From an uncultured Mucilaginibacter sp. (lineage in GTDB: Bacteria; Bacteroidota; Bacteroidia; Sphingobacteriales; Sphingobacteriaceae), in contig CAIPFE010000009.1 in assembly GCA_903864275.1 (NCBI GenBank), positions 1 to 64,000 of the forward strand: a DNA stretch of 64,000 bases, read 5' to 3'. The translations under genes were made by a program, and so were the position numbers. Below, in pieces: positions 8,628 through 17,491 of this stretch. The notes beneath the pieces were generated by a model. It was given only the letters and a program-made list of their open reading frames with translations. It searched no databases and was not told where the DNA came from. Each line of letters begins with the position of its first letter. Position 1 is the first letter of the stretch.

Positions 8628-9716
8628 TTAAATCCTCCTTCCTTTCCAGGTATTAGTTTTAGTGAGATACTTTTGTATTGATAAAAACGCTATGATGACC
8701 AGGTTGGTCATTTGTACCGGGTGCAACAGGATGTTCTGCAATGCATTCTGCCCGGCCGATAACGAGGTCATGACCCTGGTAAGTACGATCAATCCTACCA
8801 TAAAAAATATCAGTTGAAAATTCAATGTCATTAATATCACCATGGGCCCGCCGATCGATAATAAAATGTTTAGCAATAAGCCTGTTATACTATAGTTAAA
8901 TAAAGCAAGCGCATTTTTACTGAAACCGTTGATCGCTTCCCGGTAACTTTTATACATCCGGCAACTGATCATGCCGTTAGCCAGTAAGACCTCGCCATTG
9001 TGGCCTGCTGACTTTACCAATTTCATGATCTCCGCATCTTCTACTACTTTGTCCTTAGCCTCGCTGTGCCATTGGTTTTGCCGGTAGATGGCGGAATCAA
9101 ACAACATAAATTGTCCGCAGGCCGTTGAAACGATAGCAGTTTTCGCAAGATATATTAGCCGTAAGGGCAGCAGGTTCAATAGCATGTAATGCAATATCGG
9201 TACTGTTGTTTTTTCGCCGATAGTTTTCATTTCCTGGTTAGTAAACAGGCTTAACAACCCAAGTTTATGCAACTGCATGCGGTGAACGGCGCTGTTGATA
9301 AGGCCATTGCTTATACGATCATCTGCATCTAAAAATAAAAGGTACCTGCCTGTGGCTTTCAATGATAATTGGTGACAAGCATGGGTCTTCCCGAGCCAGC
9401 CGCGAGGCAACATCCCTCCTTTAATAACACTGAAACGGGGATGACTGTTGGCAAATGCAGAACAAATTGCGTAAGTGCCGTCCGACGAATCATCGTCATA
9501 TATAATTACCTCATAGTTTTTATAATCCTGCTGATGTATTGATGTGAGCAGTGTTAATATGTTTTCTTCTTCGTCGCGGGCGGGGATCAGTATGGATACA
9601 AGCTCATCGTATACCCTGCTTACCCTCGTCAGTTTCGGGTTCGATACGAAATTAAAAACCGTTACCGAAAAACGAAGGATAATGAAAAATAAAGTAATGG
9701 ATATGGCAACGATCAA
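8628..9716 (-). CDS. Membrane-anchored family 2 glycosyltransferase
   Basis: A 362-residue GT2-type glycosyltransferase. Residues 3-24 form an N-terminal membrane helix. The GT-A fold begins at SILIPARDEEENI; the nucleotide-binding acidic run is D74-D75-D76, and the metal-binding DxD-like motif is FLDADD (Asp130, 132, 133). A VVEDAEI segment near residue 220 is a likely catalytic acidic motif. Two or more hydrophobic helices close the protein. The layout resembles membrane glycosyltransferases such as CrtQ-like or lipid-linked GT2 enzymes; acceptor unknown. There is no ATG before the GT-A domain: the first usable start is TTG at 9716, required to keep the N-terminal helix. Confidence 0.85.
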   Translation of the reverse strand: MIVAISITLFFIILRFSVTVFNFVSNPKLTRVSRVYDELVSILIPARDEEENILTLLTSIHQQDYKNYEVIIYDDDSSDGTYAICSAFANSHPRFSVIKGGMLPRGWLGKTHACHQLSLKATGRYLLFLDADDRISNGLINSAVHRMQLHKLGLLSLFTNQEMKTIGEKTTVPILHYMLLNLLPLRLIYLAKTAIVSTACGQFMLFDSAIYRQNQWHSEAKDKVVEDAEIMKLVKSAGHNGEVLLANGMISCRMYKSYREAINGFSKNALALFNYSITGLLLNILLSIGGPMVILMTLNFQLIFFMVGLIVLTRVMTSLSAGQNALQNILLHPVQMTNLVIIAFLSIQKYLTKTNTWKGRRI

Positions 9717-10057
9717 TGTAAATATTTTTTCGGGTTGAACAGGATTATCAATGTTTTCAAAGATATAACTCCGTCCCGCATTTTCTAAATAAACGTTACC
9801 ACATCACCAATGCAGACAGCGAAGTTGTAGTTGTTTAACTAAAAAGAAAGTAAATATACCCAAAAAGATAGTGGTTTTTACTTATGAGAAATTGAGTAAA
9901 ATCACTGGCACATAACGCGTATTTGTCCTGACCGATTTGCATAAACGGTTTTTCAATTTTGGTTTATGAAAAAGGGGACATATTTATTGTGGTTTACTGC
10001 CCGGTTATACTTCTCCTGGTCACAAATTCTTTTAAACATTTTTAAACAATTAATCAG
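9717..10057. other. 341-bp intergenic region between divergent genes
   Basis: This stretch separates the glycosyltransferase (minus) from the collagen-like lipoprotein (plus) and should hold both promoters. A near-match -7 element (CAATTTTG) ends at 9961, but its nearest upstream TTTG is only 14 bases away, too close for the usual -33 spacing. No repeat, terminator or RNA gene is visible. Confidence 0.5.
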
Positions 10058-10684
10058 ATGAAAAAGATCAACTATTTAATGCCGCTTTTAGCAATTGTAA
10101 TGCTTTTGTCGGCGTCGTGCGGTAAAAATGGCGCGGTTGGCCCACAGGGCCCGGCAGGGCCAACAGGAGCAACAGGGCCTGCGGGCCCCGCAGGAACTAA
10201 CGGTACTGCAGGCGCCACAGGTGCAACCGGAGCAACCGGCACAGCTAATGTAATTTATTCCGCCTGGGTGACCCCGGCAACCTACACCAAGGATACGATT
10301 TTCAGTATCTATCATTTCTACACCAACATTGCCGCAGCGAAAATTACGCAGGCAATTTTAGACCAGGGTACTGTTGTGGTATACGGCAAACTTGACGGAT
10401 ATACCTCAACAATATGGCCAACAGCCCAGGTGAGTGCATTGCCGATCTCTGTTACCTACGAGGAAGGAACTACCACATATACTGATACCTGGTCGGCACT
10501 GGCTACTGTCGGAAATATTAAAATTGATTTTATGGATAATCTGAATTTATATGGCAGCATTTCCAATGCGCACCAGTTCAGGTATATCATTATTCCCGGC
10601 GCCACATTAACGGCGGCAATAAACCATCATGTCAATTTTAATAACTACAATGAGGCGAAACGTGCCTTTAATTTGCCGGATTAA
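10058..10684 (+). CDS. Collagen-like (Gly-X-Y) repeat lipoprotein
   Basis: A 208-residue predicted lipoprotein. The lipobox ends at Cys21 (LLSASC). Residues about 25-60 are Gly-X-Y triplets rich in proline, alanine and threonine (GPQGPAGPTGATGPAGPAG). The remaining 150 residues form a beta-rich, aromatic domain with no recognised catalytic motif. Collagen-like stalks in bacteria form trimers that hold a head domain away from the cell; here the stalk is short. It stands alone between a glycosyltransferase and waaA. Head-domain function unknown. Confidence 0.85.
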   Translation: MKKINYLMPLLAIVMLLSASCGKNGAVGPQGPAGPTGATGPAGPAGTNGTAGATGATGATGTANVIYSAWVTPATYTKDTIFSIYHFYTNIAAAKITQAILDQGTVVVYGKLDGYTSTIWPTAQVSALPISVTYEEGTTTYTDTWSALATVGNIKIDFMDNLNLYGSISNAHQFRYIIIPGATLTAAINHHVNFNNYNEAKRAFNLPD

Positions 10685-10694
10685 TTTTTTGTAA

Positions 10695-10763
10695 TATGGT
10701 GAGTAGTGAGTGGTCAGTCGTGAGAAGATAATTATGCACGGAAATCATTCACCACTCACCATA
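10695..10763. repeat. Inverted repeat between convergent genes
   Basis: The left arm around 10695-10713 (ATGGTGAGTAGTGAGTGG) is complementary, with a few mismatches, to the right arm at 10746-10763. It lies between the 3' ends of the lipoprotein gene and waaA and could act as a bidirectional terminator. The same GTGAGTGGTGA phrase reappears inside waaA at about 11140-11165. Confidence 0.6.
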
Positions 10764-10787
10764 CTTTCTTTTGTATGCCCAAAACCA

Positions 10788-12026
10788 TCAGACCGTATTT
10801 GTTATCATTTTAATAATAGCGGCCGTTGCACCTGTATGCGCCTTAACATAAGTAGCTGCTTCTTTGCTTGCTGTATCGTTAAATACTTCGTCGTTTATAA
10901 GTTTGTCTGCTATCGCTTTCAGTTCACTTTCATCGCCAATGCTAAAACCAGCTTTTAGCTCGACAAGCTCATTGGCTTCTTTAAACTTTGAATAATTGGG
11001 GCCAAAAATCACCGGCAGGCCAAACGCGGCAGCCTCCAGTGTATTATGAATACCAGCTCCAAAACCTCCGCCAATAAAAGCTATCTCGCCGTATTGATAT
11101 AGCGATGATAACATGCCGATATTGTCGATGATGAGGGTTTGGTGAGCAGTGAGCGGTGAGTGGTGATCCCGATAGCTATCGGCTGTGAGCTGTGAATATT
11201 TTATTGCCGAGTTTAATGGCAATTGCCCGATCAGCTTATTAATCTTTTCTTCGCTGATCTCGTGCGGGGCAAAAATAAATTTCCAGTCAGTACACTGGGT
11301 AACCAAACTTGCCACCAGCTTTTCGTCCTCCGGCCAGGTGCTGCCGGCAATAAAAACTTTATGCCCATTTTTAAATTCGTCTATAGCCGTTATATGTTTT
11401 GGGTGCAGTGCATTTTCCCAAACCCGGTCGAAACGGGTATCGCCGCTTATAGCAACATTGGCAATCCCTATTTCAAGCAATAATTGTTTCGAACTTTCAT
11501 CCTGCACAAAAAAGTAGTCTACAAATCCCAAAATTTTGCGGTGCAGGCTGCCGTACCATTTAAAAAATATTTGCCCCGGCCTGAAAATGCCCGAAATAAT
11601 ATAAATGGGCTTGTCGCGGAGATGCATTTCACTAAAAAAATGGTACCAGTATTCATACTTGGTAAATACGGCCATTTTGGGGTTTATGGCATCAATAAAT
11701 TCCCGGGCATTTTTTCTGGTATCTAAGGGAAGATAATAAACGGCATCGGCCAGCGGCGTGTGCTTTCTTATCTCGTACCCGGATGGCGAAAAAAAAGTGA
11801 TGACAATTTTTTCTGATGGGTATATGCGTCTTATTTCTTCTAAAACCGGCCGGCCCTGCTCAAATTCGCCAAGAGAAGCAAAATGAAACCAAATACTTTC
11901 ATTATAACGTATAAATGCCTGCTTTTCCCGCCCGTTTATCCAAAGCCTGGCTTTTTTATTGAAAAATGAAGCGATCCAGATAGTTACAGAATATAAACGA
12001 ATACCGGTATTATATAGTAAGCGCAT
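10788..12026 (-). CDS. waaA: 3-deoxy-D-manno-octulosonic acid (Kdo) transferase
   Basis: WaaA (KdtA) transfers Kdo from CMP-Kdo to lipid A precursor at the inner membrane, the first step of lipopolysaccharide core assembly. The 412-residue GT30 protein has an N-terminal membrane-associating segment, the catalytic SLGEFEQG motif (Glu54), the GSTWPEDE donor-site segment (about 229-236), and the C-terminal motifs DNIGMLSSLY and FIGGGFGAGIHNTLEAAAFGLPVIFGPNY. Residues about 281-296 (TADSYRDHHSPLTAHQ) interrupt a normally short variable loop and are encoded by DNA resembling the intergenic repeats nearby, including a perfect CCGATAGCTATCGG palindrome. This looks like an in-frame repeat insertion that the fold tolerates. 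Confidence 0.95.
   Translation of the reverse strand: MRLLYNTGIRLYSVTIWIASFFNKKARLWINGREKQAFIRYNESIWFHFASLGEFEQGRPVLEEIRRIYPSEKIVITFFSPSGYEIRKHTPLADAVYYLPLDTRKNAREFIDAINPKMAVFTKYEYWYHFFSEMHLRDKPIYIISGIFRPGQIFFKWYGSLHRKILGFVDYFFVQDESSKQLLLEIGIANVAISGDTRFDRVWENALHPKHITAIDEFKNGHKVFIAGSTWPEDEKLVASLVTQCTDWKFIFAPHEISEEKINKLIGQLPLNSAIKYSQLTADSYRDHHSPLTAHQTLIIDNIGMLSSLYQYGEIAFIGGGFGAGIHNTLEAAAFGLPVIFGPNYSKFKEANELVELKAGFSIGDESELKAIADKLINDEVFNDTASKEAATYVKAHTGATAAIIKMITNTV
11136..11192. repeat. Palindromic repeat lying in frame inside waaA
   Basis: This segment holds the phrase GTGAGCGGTGAGTGGTGAT followed by the perfect 14-base palindrome CCGATAGCTATCGG (11169-11182). The palindrome recurs in longer form (18 bases) at 61861-61878, inside the O-antigen ligase gene, and the GTGAG phrase recurs at 10695-10763. 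It encodes the atypical peptide TADSYRDHHSPLTAHQ. Confidence 0.75.
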
Positions 12027-12145
12027 TTTAAAATTGAATTATTAACTTCGCAGGTCGTAAAAGTAATCACAAAAAATATATAACCGGGGTAAAGCGGACC
12101 CATTGGTGCACATTAAAAAACAAATAATTTAACGAATATTAGTAT

Positions 12146-13456
12146 ATGAAAATTGCTGTTGTAGGAACAGGATATGTAGGCCTGGTAACCGGTACTTGTT
12201 TGGCCGAAACCGGAAACCAGGTTATATGTGTGGATATAAACGAACAAAAAGTTAAAATGATGCAGGAAGGCCAGCTTCCGATCTATGAACCCGGGCTTGA
12301 ATTACTTTTTTACCGGAATATAGTGCAGAAGCGTTTGCACTTTACATCGAACCTTGCGGAAGCAATAGCCGAAGCAAAGATCATATTCCTGGCACTGCCA
12401 ACCCCCCCGGGAGGCGATGGATCTGCCGACCTGAGCTACGTATTAGGCGCCGCAAAAGATATAGCGCTCTTACTCACGGACTACAAGGTTATTGTCACTA
12501 AATCAACTGTCCCGGTGGGCACGGCCGATAAGGTAACCACGATAATGAAAGCCAATACGGATGTTGAGTTTGCAGTGGTATCCAATCCTGAATTTTTAAG
12601 GGAGGGAGTGGCCGTTGAGGACTTTATGAAACCCGACCGTGTAGTAGTGGGGACCATGGATGACCGCGCCCGTAAGTTGCTTGCTGAATTGTATTCGCCT
12701 TATGTACGCCAGGGGAACCCTGTTATTTTTATGGACGAGCGATCGTCAGAATTAACAAAATATGCGGCCAATTCTTTCCTGGCCACCAAGATATCTTTTA
12801 TGAACGAGATCGCTAATTTATGCGAATTGGTTGGGGCCGATGTGGATATGGTACGACGTGGAATTGGCGCTGACGAACGCATAGGAAGAAGATTTTTATT
12901 TTCAGGAATAGGTTACGGGGGCAGTTGTTTCCCTAAAGACGTACAAGCTTTGGCAAAATCGGCCGAAGAACATAAATATGATTTCAAAATATTGAATTCG
13001 GTAATGGAAGTTAACGAGATTCAAAAACGGGTGTTGGTTGAAAAGGTGAAGAAGTATTTCAATGGCGACCTTAAAGGCAAAAAGTTTGCGATCTGGGGAC
13101 TGGCATTTAAACCCGAAACGGATGATATTCGCGAAGCACCCGCCTTGTACATTATAGAAGACTTACTAAACGCCGGGGCAAGAATCAGCGCGTTCGACCC
13201 GGAGGCGATGAATAATGTTAAAAACTTAATTGGCGACAAGATCCATTATGCTGAAGACCAGTATGAAGCATTGAAAGGCGCCGATGCGTTGCTGATCCTT
13301 ACCGAATGGTCGGTATTCAGAACCCCTGATTTCGACCAGATAGGGGCTACTTTAAAAAACAAGGTTATATTTGACGGGCGTAACCTATACGACCTGGAAA
13401 GAATGATTGATAATGGTTATTACTATAACAGCATTGGAAGAAAACTGATCAGCTAA
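12146..13456 (+). CDS. ugd: UDP-glucose 6-dehydrogenase
   Basis: Oxidises UDP-glucose to UDP-glucuronate with two NAD+ in the cytoplasm, feeding surface polysaccharide synthesis. The 436-residue protein has the Rossmann motif GTGYVG (residues 7-12), the STVPVGT segment (120-126), the central dimerisation helix, and the catalytic cysteine Cys261 in [10 protein letters not shown]. The C-terminal domain starts at [21 protein letters not shown]. It is the first gene of a five-gene unit; its stop codon overlaps the start of the next gene by one base (TAATG), indicating translational coupling. Confidence 0.97.
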   Translation: MKIAVVGTGYVGLVTGTCLAETGNQVICVDINEQKVKMMQEGQLPIYEPGLELLFYRNIVQKRLHFTSNLAEAIAEAKIIFLALPTPPGGDGSADLSYVLGAAKDIALLLTDYKVIVTKSTVPVGTADKVTTIMKANTDVEFAVVSNPEFLREGVAVEDFMKPDRVVVGTMDDRARKLLAELYSPYVRQGNPVIFMDERSSELTKYAANSFLATKISFMNEIANLCELVGADVDMVRRGIGADERIGRRFLFSGIGYGGSCFPKDVQALAKSAEEHKYDFKILNSVMEVNEIQKRVLVEKVKKYFNGDLKGKKFAIWGLAFKPETDDIREAPALYIIEDLLNAGARISAFDPEAMNNVKNLIGDKIHYAEDQYEALKGADALLILTEWSVFRTPDFDQIGATLKNKVIFDGRNLYDLERMIDNGYYYNSIGRKLIS

Positions 13457-14442
13457 TGGAAGCCCGGAAAAAGATATTGATAACCGGTGCGGCCGGCTTT
13501 TTAGGCTCACATTTGTGCGACAGGTTTATTAAGGAAGGCTATTATGTTATCGGCATGGATAACCTGATCACCGGCGACCTGAGAAATATAGAACACTTGT
13601 TTAAACTGGAAAGCTTTGAGTTTTATAACCATGACGTTTCCAAATTTGTTTACGTACCCGGCGACCTGCATTACATTCTTCACTTTGCCTCGCCGGCAAG
13701 CCCTGTCGATTATTTAAAAATACCGATCCAGACTTTAAAAGTAGGGTCGCTGGGAACGCATAACCTTTTAGGGCTGGCCCGTTCAAAAAATGCAAGGATG
13801 CTGATCGCGTCAACTTCTGAAGTATATGGCGATCCGAGTGTTAACCCCCAGCCAGAAGAGTATTGGGGCAATGTTAACCCGGTGGGCCCCCGCGGGGTAT
13901 ATGACGAAGCAAAACGTTTCCAGGAAGCCATTACGATGGCTTATCATACTTTTCATGGATTGGAAACCCGTATCGTAAGGATATTTAATACTTATGGCCC
14001 GCGGATGCGGCTAAATGACGGGCGTGTACTGCCGGCATTTATCGGCCAGGCATTAAGGGGCGAATCATTAACCATGTTTGGTGACGGCTCACAAACCCGT
14101 TCTTTTTGCTATGTTGATGACCTGGTTGAAGGTATTTACCGCTTGTTGTTCAGTGATTACGCGCAACCCATGAATATTGGCAATCCTGATGAAATAACTA
14201 TCCGGGAGTTTGGCGAAGAGATCATAAAACTAACGGGCACCGATCAAAAATTGATCAGCCTGCCATTACCAACCGATGATCCGAAACAACGCAGGCCGGA
14301 TATCACAAAAGCCAGAAATATATTAGGCTGGGAGCCTAAGGTTTCGAGAAGAGAAGGTTTAAAAATCACCTATGACTATTTTAAATCCCTTCCTGAAAAG
14401 GAAATACAACATAAGGACTTTACCTATTACAACAAACATTAA
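13456..14442 (+). CDS. UDP-glucuronate decarboxylase (UDP-xylose synthase), extended SDR family
   Basis: A 328-residue extended SDR. The NAD-binding motif is GAAGFLGSH (11-19), the serine/threonine region is [10 protein letters not shown], and the catalytic tyrosine lies in VYDEAKR. The segments [17 protein letters not shown] and [22 protein letters not shown] are characteristic of UDP-xylose synthases, which convert UDP-glucuronate to UDP-xylose. The position directly after UDP-glucose dehydrogenase, overlapping by one base, supports this because that enzyme supplies the substrate. A UDP-4-keto-pentose or other UDP-sugar product remains possible. It also overlaps the following galE by one base. 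Confidence 0.9.
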   Translation: MEARKKILITGAAGFLGSHLCDRFIKEGYYVIGMDNLITGDLRNIEHLFKLESFEFYNHDVSKFVYVPGDLHYILHFASPASPVDYLKIPIQTLKVGSLGTHNLLGLARSKNARMLIASTSEVYGDPSVNPQPEEYWGNVNPVGPRGVYDEAKRFQEAITMAYHTFHGLETRIVRIFNTYGPRMRLNDGRVLPAFIGQALRGESLTMFGDGSQTRSFCYVDDLVEGIYRLLFSDYAQPMNIGNPDEITIREFGEEIIKLTGTDQKLISLPLPTDDPKQRRPDITKARNILGWEPKVSRREGLKITYDYFKSLPEKEIQHKDFTYYNKH

Positions 14443-15464
14443 TGGCGAAGATATTAGTAACGGGCGGCCTTGGCTTTATCGGTTCACACACCGTTGTTGA
14501 ATTGATCAATGCTGGTTATGAGCCGGTTATAATCGATGACTTGTCGAACTCGCAGCATAAAATATTGGGCCAGCTTAGTAAAATAGTGGGGTTTAAGCCT
14601 GTTTTTTATCAATTCGATCTTTGTGATAAACAAAAACTTATCCATTTTGCCAAATCTGAACCTGACATTACAGGCATTATTCACTTTGCCGCTTTCAAAG
14701 CAGTAGGCGAATCGGTACAAAACCCGTTAAAATATTACAACAATAATTTAACCTCACTGCTTAATTTGTTGAGCGTTTATAGTGGTGAATCTGTGGATTT
14801 TGTTTTCTCGTCCAGCTGCACTGTTTATGGGCAGCCCGATGAATTGCCGGTGACCGAAAACGCACCCGTAAAACCCGCCCAATCGCCCTATGGCAATACC
14901 AAACAAATTGCCGAAGAGATATTAAAAGACGCTGTCACGTCCGGGGACGCTAAAAAAGTGATCTCCTTAAGATATTTTAACCCCGTTGGCGCACATGACT
15001 CGGCGCTAATTGGCGAGTTGCCTATTGGCGTACCACAAAACCTGGTTCCGTTCATCACGCAAAGCGCTATTGGCAAACGCGAGAAAATAACGGTTTTTGG
15101 AAATGACTATAATACCAGGGACGGCAGTTGCGTTCGCGATTATATTCATGTAGTTGATTTGGCAAAGGCACATGTTTCTGCATTAAAACTGATGGAAAGC
15201 AATACCTTTGCAGGCTATGACGTATTTAACTTAGGCACGGGGAACGGCAACACAGTATTGGAAATAATATTTGCATTTGAACGGGCCACCGGCATAAAAT
15301 TAAATTATGAGATAGGCCCACGCCGCAGCGGTGATGTGGAAAAAGTTTGGGGCGATGTGACCAAGTCGGAAAAACAATTACACTGGAAGGCGCGCCTGGG
15401 TATTGATATCATGATGTCATCTGCCTGGGAATGGGAAAAATACCTGGCCGAAAACCCGTTATAA
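14442..15464 (+). CDS. galE: UDP-glucose 4-epimerase
   Basis: Interconverts UDP-glucose and UDP-galactose (possibly N-acetyl forms) with bound NAD. The 340-residue SDR has GGLGFIGSHT (8-17), the SSSCTVYGQP catalytic serine region, the YGNTK catalytic Tyr-x-x-x-Lys, and RYFNPVGAHDSALIGE followed by NLVPFI, the signature of GalE proper. The length is normal. Third gene of the sugar-nucleotide operon. About 60 bases separate it from the next gene, with a weak CCGGC...GCCGG hairpin between. Confidence 0.95.
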   Translation: MAKILVTGGLGFIGSHTVVELINAGYEPVIIDDLSNSQHKILGQLSKIVGFKPVFYQFDLCDKQKLIHFAKSEPDITGIIHFAAFKAVGESVQNPLKYYNNNLTSLLNLLSVYSGESVDFVFSSSCTVYGQPDELPVTENAPVKPAQSPYGNTKQIAEEILKDAVTSGDAKKVISLRYFNPVGAHDSALIGELPIGVPQNLVPFITQSAIGKREKITVFGNDYNTRDGSCVRDYIHVVDLAKAHVSALKLMESNTFAGYDVFNLGTGNGNTVLEIIFAFERATGIKLNYEIGPRRSGDVEKVWGDVTKSEKQLHWKARLGIDIMMSSAWEWEKYLAENPL

Positions 15465-15524
15465 ATAAAATACAGCTCCGGCTATCACCCCTACGGCCGG
15501 ATTTAATAAACGAAGAACAATCTG

Positions 15525-16577
15525 ATGAAAACGATTATTATTACCGGCGGTGCAGGCTTTATCGGATCGCATACTGTACGCCGTTTTGTAAAAAACTATC
15601 CCGGATATAATATTATTAACCTTGATAAATTAACATACGCCGGCAACCTTGCCAACCTGAGGGATATTGAGCATGAGCCAAACTACAAATTTATTAAAGG
15701 CGATATTGTTGATATTGATTTTATAAACGAACTTTTCACAGCCGAAAAGCCCGACGCGATCATCCACCTCGCTGCTGAATCTCATGTGGACAGGTCAATT
15801 ACAAACCCGCTTGAATTTGTTACAACCAATGTGGTTGGCACCGCTAACCTGCTAAATGCAGCACGCGAATTGTGGAAAGGGCGCTACGATAAAACGCGTT
15901 TTTACCATGTATCAACAGATGAAGTTTATGGATCACTCGGCGAAACCGGCATGTTTACTGAAGAAACGGCCTACGACCCTCATTCGCCGTACTCCGCCTC
16001 AAAAGCAAGTTCCGATCATTTTGTAAGGGCTTATCACGATACTTATGGCCTGAATACCGTTATTTCCAATTGTTCAAATAACTATGGCTCCTATCACTTC
16101 CCCGAAAAACTGATACCGCTGGCCATTAACAATATCAAGCAAAAAAAACCGGTACCTGTATACGGAAAGGGCGAGAATATACGCGACTGGCTATGGGTTG
16201 AGGACCATGCAAGGGCAATTGACCTTATTTTTCATAAAGCAAAACCCGGATCAACCTATAATATAGGCGGCCACAACGAGTGGAAAAACATTGCCCTGAT
16301 TAAATTGTTGTGTAGCATACTGGATAAAAAATTGAACAGGGTCGCCGGCGAATCGGCTGAATTGATCACATTTGTCACGGACAGGGCCGGGCACGACCTT
16401 CGCTATGCAATAGATGCCACTAAACTTAAAAATGAATTAGGCTGGGTACCTTCAATCACTTTTGAAGAAGGATTGGAAAAAACTGTTGAATGGTATCTTA
16501 GGAATGAAGAATGGTTGAATGACGTTACCTCTGGTCATTATCAACAATATTATACGGAGCAATATAATAACCGCTAA
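15525..16577 (+). CDS. rfbB: dTDP-glucose 4,6-dehydratase
   Basis: Converts dTDP-glucose to dTDP-4-keto-6-deoxyglucose, the entry to dTDP-rhamnose and other deoxysugars. The 350-residue SDR shows GGAGFIGSH near residue 7, LDKLTYAGNLANL, HLAAESHVDRSI, the catalytic HVSTDEVYGSLG and YSASKASSDH motifs, and NCSNNYG. These are the standard RmlB signatures. The other rml genes (A, C, D) are not in this window. It is separated from the following phosphatase gene by only two bases. Confidence 0.96.
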   Translation: MKTIIITGGAGFIGSHTVRRFVKNYPGYNIINLDKLTYAGNLANLRDIEHEPNYKFIKGDIVDIDFINELFTAEKPDAIIHLAAESHVDRSITNPLEFVTTNVVGTANLLNAARELWKGRYDKTRFYHVSTDEVYGSLGETGMFTEETAYDPHSPYSASKASSDHFVRAYHDTYGLNTVISNCSNNYGSYHFPEKLIPLAINNIKQKKPVPVYGKGENIRDWLWVEDHARAIDLIFHKAKPGSTYNIGGHNEWKNIALIKLLCSILDKKLNRVAGESAELITFVTDRAGHDLRYAIDATKLKNELGWVPSITFEEGLEKTVEWYLRNEEWLNDVTSGHYQQYYTEQYNNR

Positions 16578-16579
16578 AA

Positions 16580-17320
16580 ATGTTTGGATTTTTTAAGAAA
16601 AACGAATTTAAGAAACACATCACTTTTGATTACAGCTCAATAATGGTCGATATGCACTCGCACGTGCTGCCTGGTATTGATGACGGCGCACAAACGCCCG
16701 AGGAGTCGATCATACTTATAAAAAAAATGATGGAGCTGGGCATAAAAAAAATAATAGCTACCCCGCACATCATGGCCGACTATTATAAAAATACTGCCGA
16801 AACCATTAACGCTGCCCTCGCTATACTTAAAGCTGAACTCAAAAAGGAAGAAATTGATGTTGAAATTGAGGCTGCTGCTGAGCATTATTTCGACGAAACT
16901 TTTGAAGACAGGGTTGATGCCCATAAGCTAATGACCATGGGTGATAATTATGTGCTTTTTGAATTTTCATTTATAAACAAACCGCCCAATGCCATCCCCG
17001 TTATTCAAAAATTAAAACAACTGGGCTATAAACCTATCCTTGCCCATCCCGAAAGGTACACTTATATGGATGTAGAACAGTTTAGGAACATTCGTGAATG
17101 GGGGGCGAATTTGCAGTTAAACACAGTATCATTGACCGGCTATTATGGAAAAGATGTAAAAAAGCTTGCTGAAAGTTTAATAGACAACCAGTTAATTGAC
17201 TTTATATCAAGCGATATGCACCATTTGCGGCACGCCGAGGCATTTAAAGACGCCTTAAGAATGCCTTACCTGGAAAAACTGATGTTTGATTATCCGCTTA
17301 AGAATATAATGCTGCGGTGA
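16580..17320 (+). CDS. PHP-family tyrosine-protein phosphatase, CpsB/YwqE type
   Basis: A 246-residue PHP-domain protein. The metal-binding DMHSHVLPGIDDGA segment (about 24-36, His26 and His28) with ATPHIMADYY, EFSF, ILAHPERY and SSDMHH supplies the metal ligands of the CpsB/CapC/YwqE phosphatases. These manganese-dependent enzymes dephosphorylate the tyrosine kinase that controls polysaccharide polymerisation and export. The gene ends the sugar-nucleotide operon, which fits that role; the kinase (Wzc type) is not in the window. The N-terminal FGFFKKNE stretch is typical of Bacteroidota members. Confidence 0.9.
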   Translation: MFGFFKKNEFKKHITFDYSSIMVDMHSHVLPGIDDGAQTPEESIILIKKMMELGIKKIIATPHIMADYYKNTAETINAALAILKAELKKEEIDVEIEAAAEHYFDETFEDRVDAHKLMTMGDNYVLFEFSFINKPPNAIPVIQKLKQLGYKPILAHPERYTYMDVEQFRNIREWGANLQLNTVSLTGYYGKDVKKLAESLIDNQLIDFISSDMHHLRHAEAFKDALRMPYLEKLMFDYPLKNIMLR

Positions 17321-17491
17321 ATTTCGGATTTCGGAATTTCAATTTCGGATTTGTAGAAGCATTTTATATTAAGTCCATTAATTAATTTTACGTAAACCTA
17401 AGCAGAACTATCGATCATCAATATTTTAGCTTTCTGCATTCCGCTTTTAGCTTCTATATAAATCCGAAATCGTAATTCCGAAATCCGAAAT
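17321..17491. repeat. Long inverted repeat between convergent genes
   Basis: Left arm 17321-17356 and right arm 17461-17491 are near-perfect inverted copies built from the phrase TTTCGGATTTCGGAATT. The right arm reaches the stop codon of the permease gene. The unit fills the gap between two convergent genes, so it may end transcription from both sides; the same phrase occurs in other intergenic gaps (for example near 8548-8572). Confidence 0.75.
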
